Below the pieces are notes generated by a model. The model was not told the origin of the DNA. It did not search any database and saw only the letters and a list, made by a program, of their open reading frames with translations. The position numbers and the translations under genes were made by a program. From assembly GCA_035315065.1 (NCBI GenBank), contig DATFYM010000246.1, positions 1 through 13,043 on the forward strand: a stretch of 13,043 nt of DNA, given 5' to 3'. Every line of letters begins with the position of its first letter. Within the stretch, counting starts at the first letter, position 1. This document shows positions 1 through 6,348 of the stretch, one piece after another. The stretch comes from DATFYM01 sp035315065. Lineage in GTDB: Bacteria; Acidobacteriota; Terriglobia; UBA7540.

Positions 1-620
1 ACTCCGACGATGACATCCTGGAATTTCTTGATCGTCTGGGCGCAGAGTTGGGGATCCATCTGCTCGATGGTCTGCTCGAGGCCGCCGTTCATACCATTAG
101 CGACGATATTAAGGAAAGCCAGCACCCGCACCTTGGCGTGGTCGATCACTTCCTCCTTTTCTTGCAGGAAGGTATCGGCCCCGGCGGTTCCAGCGTCCAC
201 GACCGTTGTCACTCCTGCCGTAAGCGCAACATCCGGCGGGATACCCAAGGGAGCGGTGCGTGAGCGTGCTTCCGGCGCAAACCAGTTCAGGGGAGCTCCC
301 CCGTGGCCTACATGGAAGTGAATATCGATAAGCCCGGGAGTGACATACAGGCCGGATACATCGACCACTTTCTCCGCCTCGCTCGCGGGAATGCCCTCGG
401 CAACTGCCGCTATCTTCCCCCCTGAAATCGCCACATCGGCGATTTTATCGACGTCGTTGGCGGGGTCGGTTACATGGCCGCCTTTCAAGAGAAGGTCGTA
501 GTGCGGCGCCTGTGCCTGCGCGGCAAGTCGCGACCCGAGCACAATTATGAATGCCAAGCTAAGCATGAAGAATCCCACTTTTCCCATTGTCGATATCATG
601 CGGCCCCTTTTCCGGCCCAT
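1..620 (-). CDS. Exported amidohydrolase/deacetylase-family metallohydrolase, N-terminal part (cut by left edge)
   Basis: This minus-strand frame stays open to the window edge, giving about 206 N-terminal residues; the C-terminus is missing. After a basic n-region (RKRGR, residues 3-7) and a hydrophobic stretch (about 15-30) comes a likely signal-peptidase site near AAQAQA (33-38). The mature protein starts with YDLLLKGGHV, the usual beta-sandwich strand of amidohydrolases, followed by VTPGLIDIHFHVG (93-105), in which H101 and H103 form the HxH metal motif. TAGVTTVVDAG (134-144) and the following LAFLN are typical of the COG3964 (dihydroorotase-like) group. That family cleaves amide or acetyl bonds in small molecules; the substrate cannot be read here. 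I chose the ATG at 620 because GGAGG lies 8 bases upstream. An in-frame ATG at 599, with AAAAGGGG upstream, is the alternative and would still leave a signal peptide. Confidence 0.88.
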   Translation of the reverse strand, partial: MGRKRGRMISTMGKVGFFMLSLAFIIVLGSRLAAQAQAPHYDLLLKGGHVTDPANDVDKIADVAISGGKIAAVAEGIPASEAEKVVDVSGLYVTPGLIDIHFHVGHGGAPLNWFAPEARSRTAPLGIPPDVALTAGVTTVVDAGTAGADTFLQEKEEVIDHAKVRVLAFLNIVANGMNGGLEQTIEQMDPQLCAQTIKKFQDVIVG

Positions 621-703
621 AGCTTATCCCTCCGCATGCGCTATTTCAAGCCCGCGGTCGGGGCCAAGTGCGCGTCATGAAAGTGAGCCCGATCGGCTGT
701 AGC

Positions 704-830
704 GCGGGCGTCTCGCCCGCTGTGTCGCGGGCATCCTGCCCGCGTGAACTGGGTTCTTCCGCCCGGCTTACATCTACCTTCTCTTTCAAGCCCTTGAACC
801 TTTCTTCGCGCGGGAGCGGGACGCTCCCGC
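704..830. repeat. Three perfect GC-rich trinucleotide-loop palindromes (REP/REPIN-like)
   Basis: Three perfect hairpins lie within 127 bases: 704-720 (7-bp stem GCGGGCG, loop TCT), 726-744 (8-bp stem CGCGGGCA, loop TCC) and 810-830 (9-bp stem GCGGGAGCG, loop GGA). Read on the minus strand the third also has a TCC loop, and it is preceded by TGTAGCG just as the first is on the plus strand. The group is therefore a head-to-head pair of one element with a second palindrome beside the first. Such arrangements are typical of REP sequences and REPINs scattered between genes. No transposase is present. Confidence 0.75.
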
Positions 831-904
831 CCGCTACAACCCTCTCGGGTCCTCCCCAGAGGACGGGAAATTTCACTTTTGTGTCGCACACCCTAGGCAA
901 AGGA

Positions 905-1139
905 CCGGCCTGAAGCTCGCGTAGCGGCCGATAGACCCTAGCCCAGGGGGCCAGCCCTGGGTCCAGAAGCCCTGGTACGCGGGATCCCCAGCGGGGCGAA
1001 AGAAAAGACTTCGGCGCGGGAATCTGCATGATTCGGCCGCCCCTACCGGGGCTTGGGCTGTTGGGGGGCCGGGGCTCCCAGGGCTTGCGCCCTGGGCTAC
1101 TCTCTATCGGCCCTCCGGGGCCTGAATATACCGGCCCAC
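905..1139. repeat. Long imperfect palindrome of about 235 bp (MITE-like element)
   Basis: The segment 928-964 reads almost the same as the reverse complement of 1074-1110: both begin CCGATAGA, continue with TAGCCCAGGG and end with AGCCCTGGG. The symmetry centre is near 1019. Weaker matches continue inward (AGCGGGGCG near 988-997 against CCCCTACCGGGG near 1041-1052) and outward (CCGG near 904-907 and 1131-1134). No open frame encodes a recognisable protein. I read it as a non-coding inverted-repeat element; whether it is mobile cannot be judged from one copy. Confidence 0.65.
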
Positions 1140-1204
1140 CGTGTTATCAGAATTCACAGTTTGCCATTTGCCATCCCAACGCCGACCCTACTTGCAGATT
1201 TTGG

Positions 1205-1232
1205 TTGACTTTTCGCAATGATATGATAGCCT
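1205..1232 (+). promoter_or_regulatory. Possible orphan sigma-70 promoter
   Basis: TTGACT (1205-1210, five of six matches to the -35 box) is followed after 16 bases by TAGCCT (1227-1232), directly preceded by TGA as in extended -10 elements. Downstream, TAGCC (1238-1242) can pair with GGCTA (1252-1256), so a transcript would start with a small hairpin. No gene follows within several hundred bases, so this is either a chance match or the promoter of a small RNA. Confidence 0.3.
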
Positions 1233-1262
1233 AGGAATAGCCAGTCTTCGGGGCTAGGACAA

Positions 1263-1290
1263 GAATGGTGAATGATGAATCGTGAATTGT
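1263..1290. repeat. Heptamer array, four units of GAATNNT
   Basis: Four consecutive 7-bp units all fit GAATNNT: GAATGGT, GAATGAT, GAATCGT, GAATTGT. The first four bases and the last base are invariant while positions 5 and 6 vary. Similar degenerate period-7 arrays occur in three other spacers of the window. Confidence 0.8.
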
Positions 1291-1689
1291 GACAAGGAGT
1301 CGATTCCACTGAGTAAGTCCCAAAGAGGCAAGGACGAAGCCATGCGAAGCCATGGGGATCAACCGCTTTATGTTCAATGGGATACGCTTAGAAGGGCAAA
1401 AACCAAGCCATGGCGACCATCTTCCGTTGCTTCAATCGTTTACGGCCATTTTAGCCCGGTTTTCTCGCAAGTCGCTACAGATGACGCGATGCTCTATATT
1501 GCCGAATTGGGACTGTTGGGATGGGGAGGCAAGCCGAACTGAGCCTCGAAGGGTGGTGGATCCGCACGGTTACCGATATGGTAAAACTGAGAAAATTAAC
1601 CATGGGACTTCATCGCCATTTCCCCCCACCCTAGTGCCGCTCTAGCGAGGAGCTATTGCTGCAGACAAAGTGGTTATTGGAGAGAGTGT

Positions 1690-1830
1690 CCGTTTTCGGG
1701 CGTTTTTGGGGCTACCAAATCGTGCCAAATTTTACCAATTTTTACCAAAAGCGTGCAGCGAACGGGCACGAAGGTGGCAGATAAGGGAAGATAATGGGGG
1801 TTCTTTGCGACCGATTTATTTAAACCGTGT
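1690..1830 (+). repeat. Left copy of a diverged direct repeat flanking the 150-bp tandem array
   Basis: This 141-base AT-richer segment matches 2509-2629 in the same orientation. Shared landmarks in order are CCGTTTT, AATCG followed by CCAAATT, a TTTACCA/TTTCCAG block, CAAAA followed by CGTGCA, ATAATG/AAATGATG, GCGACCGATTT and a final GTGT. The copies differ by substitutions and small indels. No coding signal is visible. Confidence 0.6.
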
Positions 1831-2035
1831 CAAGTCCGGCGGATCGTGTCAAGCCATAACGAGCTGTGCCTGGTTCCAAAACCGTCGGGAACAGTACCGC
1901 GGTGTCCGGGCTGCCCGCATTGAGCGGGGTCGAGGGCACGGCTCGTGCCTTGAACTTTTTCGGGCGCAGCCCGTTTTGCAGTGCGGCAGCCTTTGGCTCG
2001 GTTACCGATTGGCCGTGAAGGGCGCCGAGCCGCCG
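1831..2035. other. Spacer between left flanking repeat and tandem array; no gene seen
   Basis: About 200 bases are covered by an open frame that runs on through the tandem repeats, with no recognisable protein and no ribosome-binding site. CGGGC near 1961 and GCCCG near 1969 form a small hairpin. The block TTTTTCGGG (about 1956-1964) resembles the start of the tandem unit and may be a decayed copy. Confidence 0.4.
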
Positions 2036-2490
2036 TTTCGGGGTTCGTCAGGCGCGACGAAAGTCTACGAGGCCAATGTGTTGATTCGACGATGGTTGTT
2101 CGCCAACTTGCTCGGTCGAAGGAGCCACGGCATACTGAATCTAAAGGACTTGCTAGCCACGCTTTTCTTCCCCCGGGGCGAGCATAGGACTTGCCTTTTC
2201 GGGCTTTGTCGGGCGACCGAAATGTGGCGAGGAGAACCTGTTGATTCCGCGATGGTTGGCGGCGAATCCGCTGAGGAGAAGAGGCGAAGGCTTGCTCAAT
2301 CTAAAGGGCTTGCTAACCGTGTTTTCGTCGAGCGGCGGGGCGATCCTTTCGGGTTTTGTCGGCCGACTGAAACGTAACGTGGCCGATCTGTTGATTCCGC
2401 GAGGGTTGCTGGCCAGCTTGCTGAGCAGAACGGCCGAAAGCCTGCTCAATCTAAAGGACTTGCTAACCGTGTTTCCACCGAGCCCTAAGC
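2036..2490. repeat. Three tandem copies of a 150-160 bp unit
   Basis: Units begin near 2036, 2197 and 2347. Each starts with TTTCGGG and carries GTTGATTC(C)G near its middle (2080, 2240, 2390). Each then has AATCTAAAGG(A/G)CTTGCTA about 58 bases later (2138, 2298, 2448). The first period is 160-161 bases and the second exactly 150. Frames are open on both strands, but copies 2 and 3, although in register, differ at all three codon positions with no excess of third-position changes. The unit therefore does not look protein-coding. Confidence 0.8.
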
Positions 2491-2508
2491 GCTTATTTGA
2501 AAACCGGC

Positions 2509-2629
2509 CCGTTTTGAGCCCCCTTTTTTGTGCAGAATCGCACCAAATTCCGCGGTTTTCCAGCAAAAACGTGCAAGTAATGCCAGAAAATGATGGCTTT
2601 TCGCGACCGATTTTTATCAGAGCCTGTGT
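2509..2629 (+). repeat. Right copy of the diverged direct repeat
   Basis: This is the partner of 1690-1830, in the same orientation and about 20 bases shorter. It runs from CCGTTTT to the GTGT after CGCGACCGATTT. Together the two copies bracket the 150-bp tandem units, giving a composite island of about 940 bases that ends roughly 210 bases before tyrS. Confidence 0.6.
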
Positions 2630-2667
2630 TCCAATCGCCTGGGATGCGTCGGAGGCCTGATCTTGGA

Positions 2668-2739
2668 GGTTCAAGGTACAAGGGGACAGGTTACAGCGTG
2701 AAGGGTGTAACGGGTCAAGAGTGAAGGGTAAAGGATGAA
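2668..2739. repeat. Degenerate heptamer array upstream of tyrS, about ten units
   Basis: The run parses into 7-bp units GGTTCAA, GGTACAA, GGGGACA, GGTTACA, GCGTGAA, then one 9-bp unit GGGTGTAAC, then GGGTCAA, GAGTGAA, GGGTAAA, GGATGAA. Nearly every unit starts with G and ends in CAA, GAA, ACA or AAA. The strand read with tyrS is purine-rich. Confidence 0.75.
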
Positions 2740-2755
2740 GAAGCCATCTTCAGAG

Positions 2756-2783
2756 TTTCAATTTTCGATCTTCGAGTTTCGAA
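2756..2783. repeat. Second heptamer array upstream of tyrS, four units
   Basis: Units TTTCAAT, TTTCGAT, CTTCGAG and TTTCGAA follow each other without gaps, preceded by an 8-base variant CTTCAGAG (2748-2755). The family differs from the array 17 bases upstream but keeps the 7-bp period. It ends 12 bases before the predicted -10 box of tyrS, so it occupies the -35 region. Confidence 0.7.
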
Positions 2784-2792
2784 TGAGCGGCG

Positions 2793-2801
2793 TGCTAGAA
2801 T
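2793..2801 (+). promoter_or_regulatory. Extended -10 promoter of tyrS
   Basis: TGC followed by TAGAAT gives an extended -10 element (TGN plus five of six matches to TATAAT). No good -35 box sits 16-18 bases upstream; that space is filled by the heptamer array. Transcription would start near 2808, leaving a leader of about 32 bases. Confidence 0.5.
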
Positions 2802-2839
2802 GCTTCTGCAAACGGTAGACAGGCTCAACCTTACTTAAT

Positions 2840-4114
2840 ATGACCATCGACGAACAACTCGCTTATCTCACTAAAGGCGCGGAGGAAACGATTCGCGTGG
2901 AGGAGCTGCGCGCCAAGCTGGAGCGCGCTGCGAAGATGGGCCGACCCTTGCGGGTGAAGGCAGGCTTTGATCCCACGGCACCCGACATTCACCTCGGGCA
3001 CACCGTCCTGATTCGCAAGCTGAAACACTTTCAGGACCTCGGCCACACGGTGATCTTCCTCATCGGCGATTTCACCGGCCTCATCGGCGATCCGTCGGGA
3101 CGCAACGTGACCCGCCCTCTCATGACGCGGGAAGAGATCGCGGCCAACGCCGAGACTTACAAGACCCAGGTCTTCAAGATCCTCGATACGCAGAAGACGG
3201 TGGTGGACTTCAACAGCCGCTGGCTGGGCAAGCTCACTAGCTTCGACTGGATCAAGCTGTGCTCACACTACACGCTTGCGCGCGTCCTCGAGCGCGATGA
3301 CTTTGCAAAACGCATGAAGGAACAGCACCCAATCTCGATCCACGAGCTGCTCTATTGCCTGGCGATGGGTTACGACTCGGTGGCGCTGGAGGCCGACGTT
3401 GAGCTTGGCGGCACGGACCAGAAATTCAACCTGCTCGTGGGCCGGACGCTCCAGCAGGAGTATGGGCAGGAGCCGCAAGTGATCATGACGATGCCCCTCC
3501 TCGAAGGCCTGGACGGCGTGCAGAAGATGTCGAAATCACTCGGCAATTACGTGGGCATCAACGAGCCGCCGTCGGAGATGTTCGGCAAAATCATGTCGAT
3601 CTCCGACGACTTGATGTGGCGCTACTACCTGTTGGTCACCGATCTCGCGCCGCCGCAAATCGAGGAGATGAAGCAGGCCGTCGCCGCCGGCGAACGGCAT
3701 CCGCTGGAAGTGAAAAAGTCGCTGGCCAGCCGCATCGTGGCCGATTTCCACGGCGAGCAGGCGGCGATCGAGGCTCGGAAGCATTTCGAGATCAAGTATG
3801 AAGGCAAGGGGATTGACCCCACTGCGAGAAGGGTATCGTTTACGCCCGGCGGGAAGCTGGGTTTACAGTTTGGAAGGAGGCTTGACGACTGGCTCGTGGG
3901 TCTGGACCTATGCAAATCCAAGAGCGAGGCCCAACGCCTGATCAAGGCGGGCGCGGTATACCTGGCGAGCGGAGATTTGGACCAACCCAATTGGGTCCGC
4001 GTCAATGACCCTGCGCACCCATTCGACCCTGAGAGCTATCGCGATCACACCGAGATTGCATTCAAGGTTGGGCGAAAACAGTGCATAGTTCGACTGAATT
4101 TCGCCGGCAATTAG
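2840..4114 (+). CDS. tyrS: Tyrosyl-tRNA synthetase
   Basis: The 424-residue product charges tRNA-Tyr with tyrosine using ATP, in the cytoplasm. The class I signatures are present: HLGH (51-54, the HIGH motif), GGTDQ (190-194) in the tyrosine pocket and KMSKS (229-233). The N-terminal Rossmann catalytic domain covers about 35-240, the anticodon-binding helical part about 245-335, and a C-terminal S4 RNA-binding domain about 349-415 (LDDWLVGLDLCKSKSEAQRL region). The sequence around HLGHTVLIRKLKHFQDLGH suggests the TyrZ-like (type 2) bacterial subfamily, and the length is normal for bacterial TyrRS. No clear Shine-Dalgarno precedes the ATG at 2840, but the protein starts colinearly with the family. 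No T-box structure is evident in the leader. It stands alone, with 100 bases before the next gene. Confidence 0.97.
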   Translation: MTIDEQLAYLTKGAEETIRVEELRAKLERAAKMGRPLRVKAGFDPTAPDIHLGHTVLIRKLKHFQDLGHTVIFLIGDFTGLIGDPSGRNVTRPLMTREEIAANAETYKTQVFKILDTQKTVVDFNSRWLGKLTSFDWIKLCSHYTLARVLERDDFAKRMKEQHPISIHELLYCLAMGYDSVALEADVELGGTDQKFNLLVGRTLQQEYGQEPQVIMTMPLLEGLDGVQKMSKSLGNYVGINEPPSEMFGKIMSISDDLMWRYYLLVTDLAPPQIEEMKQAVAAGERHPLEVKKSLASRIVADFHGEQAAIEARKHFEIKYEGKGIDPTARRVSFTPGGKLGLQFGRRLDDWLVGLDLCKSKSEAQRLIKAGAVYLASGDLDQPNWVRVNDPAHPFDPESYRDHTEIAFKVGRKQCIVRLNFAGN

Positions 4115-4157
4115 GGGCTTCTCGCCGCGGTGCATCGCCCAATTGGAGAGTCAAAAC

Positions 4158-4178
4158 CGGATATCCGTCATCTAAACT
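4158..4178 (+). promoter_or_regulatory. Perfect 10-bp palindrome beside a possible -10 box
   Basis: CGGATATCCG (4158-4167) is a perfect palindrome 47 bases before the start of the zinc-finger phosphatase gene. TAAACT (4173-4178) just after it could serve as a -10 box, which would place the palindrome inside the promoter spacer, as operators often are. No convincing -35 box is seen. Confidence 0.3.
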
Positions 4179-4214
4179 CCTGAGTCATGATGTGCGTGCC
4201 TTAGGAGGACGACC

Positions 4215-5201
4215 ATGGCTGACATGACGACAACCTTCCTTCACGACCAGCTTCTGAGTCGCCGACAGCGGCTGCAATCCGTGATCGCCACTACAAGGGC
4301 GGGCGACGGTCTGGTGGAATTGCTCGACGAAGTGGATTCCGCCCTCGAACGCATGGAGAACGGTACCTACGGGATCTGCGAGGTCTGCCACGACCCGGTT
4401 GAAACCGAGCGCCTGATCGCTGATCCCTTGATGCGCTACTGCCTGGACCATCTCACCCGAGAGCAGCAGCGCGAGCTGGAGCAGGATCTGCAGCTTGCGG
4501 CCGAGATGCAGCGGGACTTGCTGCCCCGGCAGGGCCTGAAGCACCACGGCTGGGAGATAGCCTACCATTACCAGCCGCTGGGCCCGGTGAGCGGAGACTA
4601 TTGCGACGTCATCACCCGCAACTCGGACGGTGATGGCCTGTTCTTCGTCCTCGGCGACGCGTCGGGCAAGGGCGTTGCCGCCTCCATGCTGATGGCGCAC
4701 CTCCACGCCATTTTCCGCACCCTGGTGGCTACCGGCCTGCCGGTCCACGAACTGGTGCAGCAGGCCGGACGGGTTTTCTGTGAGACCACCATGTCCCCTT
4801 ACTTTGCGACCCTGGTATGCGGCCGGGCCGCGGCCTCCGGTGAGGTCGAGATTTGCAATGCCGGGCATTGTCCGCCGTTGCTCGTTCGCGGCAACGAGGT
4901 GACAAGCCTCGAGGCTACCGGACTGCCGCTGGGGATGTTCTGCGACGGCGGTTACGTCGCCCGTCGGCTGACGCTGGCGCCGGGCGACACGCTATTCCTT
5001 TACACCGATGGCGTCTCGGAATCCCGGTCGGCAAGTCACGAGGAATATGGCGAGGAGCGACTGGCACGCGTAGTGGCAGAGGGGCAGCCGCTCCCGCTGG
5101 AAGCGCTGGTCCGTACCACGATGAAGGATCTGGCGGACTTCCGCGCCGGCGCCCCGGCGCTGGACGACCTGACGGTGATGGCGGTCCGTCGGAGCGTCTG
5201 A
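4215..5201 (+). CDS. SpoIIE/RsbU-type PP2C phosphatase with N-terminal DksA/TraR-like zinc finger
   Basis: This 328-residue soluble protein joins two modules. Residues 1-80 resemble the end of DksA/TraR proteins: a helical segment (DEVDSALERMENGTYGICEVC) leading into a finger with C55, C58, C76 and H79 (CxxC-x17-CxxH; classical DksA has four Cys). A coiled linker (80-103) leads to a PPM/SpoIIE phosphatase domain. It has the metal-binding motifs SGDY (126-129, D128), GDASGKG (147-153, D148), YTDG (263-266, D265) and LDDLT (316-320, D317/D318), and the conserved NAGHCPPLL segment. This family dephosphorylates anti-anti-sigma (STAS) proteins or other Ser/Thr phosphoproteins. The finger may sense metal or redox state or dock on a partner; that is inference. 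AGGAGG (4203-4208) with a 6-base spacing supports the ATG at 4215. No kinase or STAS gene is adjacent. Confidence 0.92.
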   Translation: MADMTTTFLHDQLLSRRQRLQSVIATTRAGDGLVELLDEVDSALERMENGTYGICEVCHDPVETERLIADPLMRYCLDHLTREQQRELEQDLQLAAEMQRDLLPRQGLKHHGWEIAYHYQPLGPVSGDYCDVITRNSDGDGLFFVLGDASGKGVAASMLMAHLHAIFRTLVATGLPVHELVQQAGRVFCETTMSPYFATLVCGRAAASGEVEICNAGHCPPLLVRGNEVTSLEATGLPLGMFCDGGYVARRLTLAPGDTLFLYTDGVSESRSASHEEYGEERLARVVAEGQPLPLEALVRTTMKDLADFRAGAPALDDLTVMAVRRSV

Positions 5202-5275
5202 CGTTGCTGCTGCCGCGTCGATCGCGGGGCCAAGATGTGAAAGATGAAATTATAGGCGACGTCAGAGTCAGTTCG

Positions 5276-5308
5276 CATGTCATTCTGAGCGCGGCGAAGA
5301 ATGACATG
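5276..5308. repeat. REP-like palindrome with 11-bp arms
   Basis: CATGTCATTCT (5276-5286) and AGAATGACATG (5298-5308) are perfect inverted repeats around an 11-base loop GAGCGCGGCGA. The pattern GTCATTCTGAGCG...CGAAGAATGAC matches the widespread class of intergenic bacterial repeats built on CATTCTGAGCGNAGCGAAGAATG. It lies between the phosphatase gene and the lipid-kinase gene, where the hairpin could also act as a weak terminator, although no T-run follows. Confidence 0.7.
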
Positions 5309-5324
5309 CTTGGTGGTTTTCATC

Positions 5325-5354
5325 ATTCATCATTCGGCATATTCGGCATTCATC
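5325..5354. repeat. Heptamer array before the lipid-kinase gene, four units
   Basis: ATTCATC, ATTCGGC, a 2-base interruption (AT), then ATTCGGC and ATTCATC. Read on the other strand the units are GATGAAT and GCCGAAT, close to the GAATNNT family at 1263-1290. The array ends 12 bases before the ATG at 5367 and takes the place where a Shine-Dalgarno would be expected. Confidence 0.7.
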
Positions 5355-5366
5355 ATTTTTTTGTTC

Positions 5367-6263
5367 ATGAGGGTCATCGTTCTTCTCAACCCGGCGGCGG
5401 GGCGCGGCAAGGCGAGGGGACGCCTCGCCAAGGCTCTGGACGTGTTGCGCCGCGGCGGGGTCGCCCCGGAGATCCGCGAGAGCTCGAGCGCCGATCACTT
5501 GGTCGAACTCGCCCAGCGCGCGCGCGACGAGAAGCCGGACATGGTGGTTTCGGCGGGAGGCGACGGCACCCATCACTACGTCCTGAACGGCCTTTGGGGG
5601 AGCGACGTGCCGCTGGGCGTGCTGTCGCTCGGGACCGGGAACGACTTCGCGAACGGCCTGGGCATTCCGGTGGATGCCCCCGGCGCCGGCGCTACCCTTC
5701 TGGGTGGACATTCCGTTTGGATCGATCTGGCGCGGGTGGGGTCGAAGGTTTACGGGTGCATCGCGGGTGCGGGGTTCGATTCCATCGTGAACCGCTTCGC
5801 CAACGATCGCGTGCGCCACGTGCACGGTTCGCTCGCCTACGCGTGGTCGATCCTTCGCTGCATCGGGCCCTTTCGCCCCCAGCCGCTTGAACTGCGCTCG
5901 GACGGCGAGAGCTTTTCCGGGGAAGTGATGTTCGCGGTGGTCGGCAACAGCATCTCCTACGGGGGCGGGCTGAAGCTGACGCCGCACGCGCGCGTGGACG
6001 ATGGCCTGCTCGACGTGTGCATCGTGCCCCGTATGACCAAGCCCGAGTTGCTCTGGTGGGTGCCGCGCGCCTATCACGGCCGGCATTTGGCGCACCCCCG
6101 CATCCGCTACTTTCAGGCGCGCACCATCACCTTGCAATCCTCATCACCCATGGAACTTTTCGGCGACGGGGAGTTCATCCAGGAACTGCCGGCAACGATC
6201 GAGGTGGCGCCACGCGCGTTGCGTGTGATTGTGCCCCGCGGCGCCTCCGGCGGCGGAGCGTAG
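5367..6263 (+). CDS. Diacylglycerol kinase-family lipid kinase (DagK/YegS-like)
   Basis: The 298-residue product has the DAGKc fold. It shows NPAAGRGKA (8-16, phosphate-binding start), SAGGDGT (62-68, the GGDGT nucleotide motif), LGTGNDFA (88-95), GAGFDS (134-139), YGGGLKLTPHARVDDGLLDV in the C-terminal beta-sandwich, and GDGE near the end. Family members phosphorylate diacylglycerol or related lipids with ATP at the membrane and recycle lipids or make signalling lipids; substrate preference cannot be read. The frame is open upstream to an ATG at 5301, but those 22 codons cover the REP palindrome and heptamer array. The family begins at the RVIVLLNPAAG strand, so I place the start at 5367. 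No Shine-Dalgarno is visible. It lies 165 bases after the phosphatase gene. Confidence 0.92.
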   Translation: MRVIVLLNPAAGRGKARGRLAKALDVLRRGGVAPEIRESSSADHLVELAQRARDEKPDMVVSAGGDGTHHYVLNGLWGSDVPLGVLSLGTGNDFANGLGIPVDAPGAGATLLGGHSVWIDLARVGSKVYGCIAGAGFDSIVNRFANDRVRHVHGSLAYAWSILRCIGPFRPQPLELRSDGESFSGEVMFAVVGNSISYGGGLKLTPHARVDDGLLDVCIVPRMTKPELLWWVPRAYHGRHLAHPRIRYFQARTITLQSSSPMELFGDGEFIQELPATIEVAPRALRVIVPRGASGGGA

Positions 6264-6286
6264 AGGGACGGCGCTAGTGGCGCATC

Positions 6287-6305
6287 CGAGTGAGCATAAC
6301 ACTCG
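6287..6305. terminator. Small hairpin between convergent genes, possible weak terminator
   Basis: CGAGTG (6287-6292) and CACTCG (6300-6305) form a perfect 6-bp stem with a 7-base loop, midway between the ends of the lipid-kinase gene and the minus-strand gene ending at 6349. There is no T-run on either side, so intrinsic termination is uncertain. Confidence 0.25.
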
Positions 6306-6348
6306 CGGGGCTAGTTGCCTGCTTTGCTGATGGATCGGGAATTTCAAG

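Larger units (their letters stand above)
1140..1689. other. Gene-free stretch with short repeats; no recognisable gene
   Basis: Open frames of 86 and 97 codons exist here but overlap each other in different frames, lack convincing ribosome-binding sites and resemble nothing I recognise. What can be seen are short repeats: TTTGCCA twice in tandem at 1160-1173, a heptamer array at 1263-1290 (listed separately) and a perfect tandem duplication of CGAAGCCATG at 1335-1354. A possible sigma-70 promoter lies at 1205-1232. Decayed gene remnants are not excluded. Confidence 0.5.

Noticed and set aside
1670..2377. Plus-strand 235-codon frame through the repeat island
   Set aside because: It starts at an unsupported codon, crosses two unrelated repeats and the tandem array with a frame change between units, and gives no recognisable protein.
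2153..2674. Minus-strand 173-codon frame with an internal 50-residue repeat (NTVSK...RPTKPE)
   Set aside because: The repeat follows the 150-bp DNA unit. Differences between the two in-register copies are spread over all codon positions, the first DNA copy is out of frame with them, and no ribosome-binding site or known domain is seen.
1263..2783. CRISPR array
   Set aside because: The short arrays have 7-bp periods without spacers, and the 150-bp units are contiguous tandem copies; neither has the 25-40 base repeat plus unique spacer pattern.
5301..5366. Upstream start of the lipid kinase giving 22 extra residues
   Set aside because: The extra codons are the heptamer array and part of the REP palindrome; family members start at the NPAAGRGKA strand.
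5280..6137. Minus-strand 285-codon frame opposite the lipid kinase
   Set aside because: It is a shadow of the DagK-family gene and ends within the REP palindrome.
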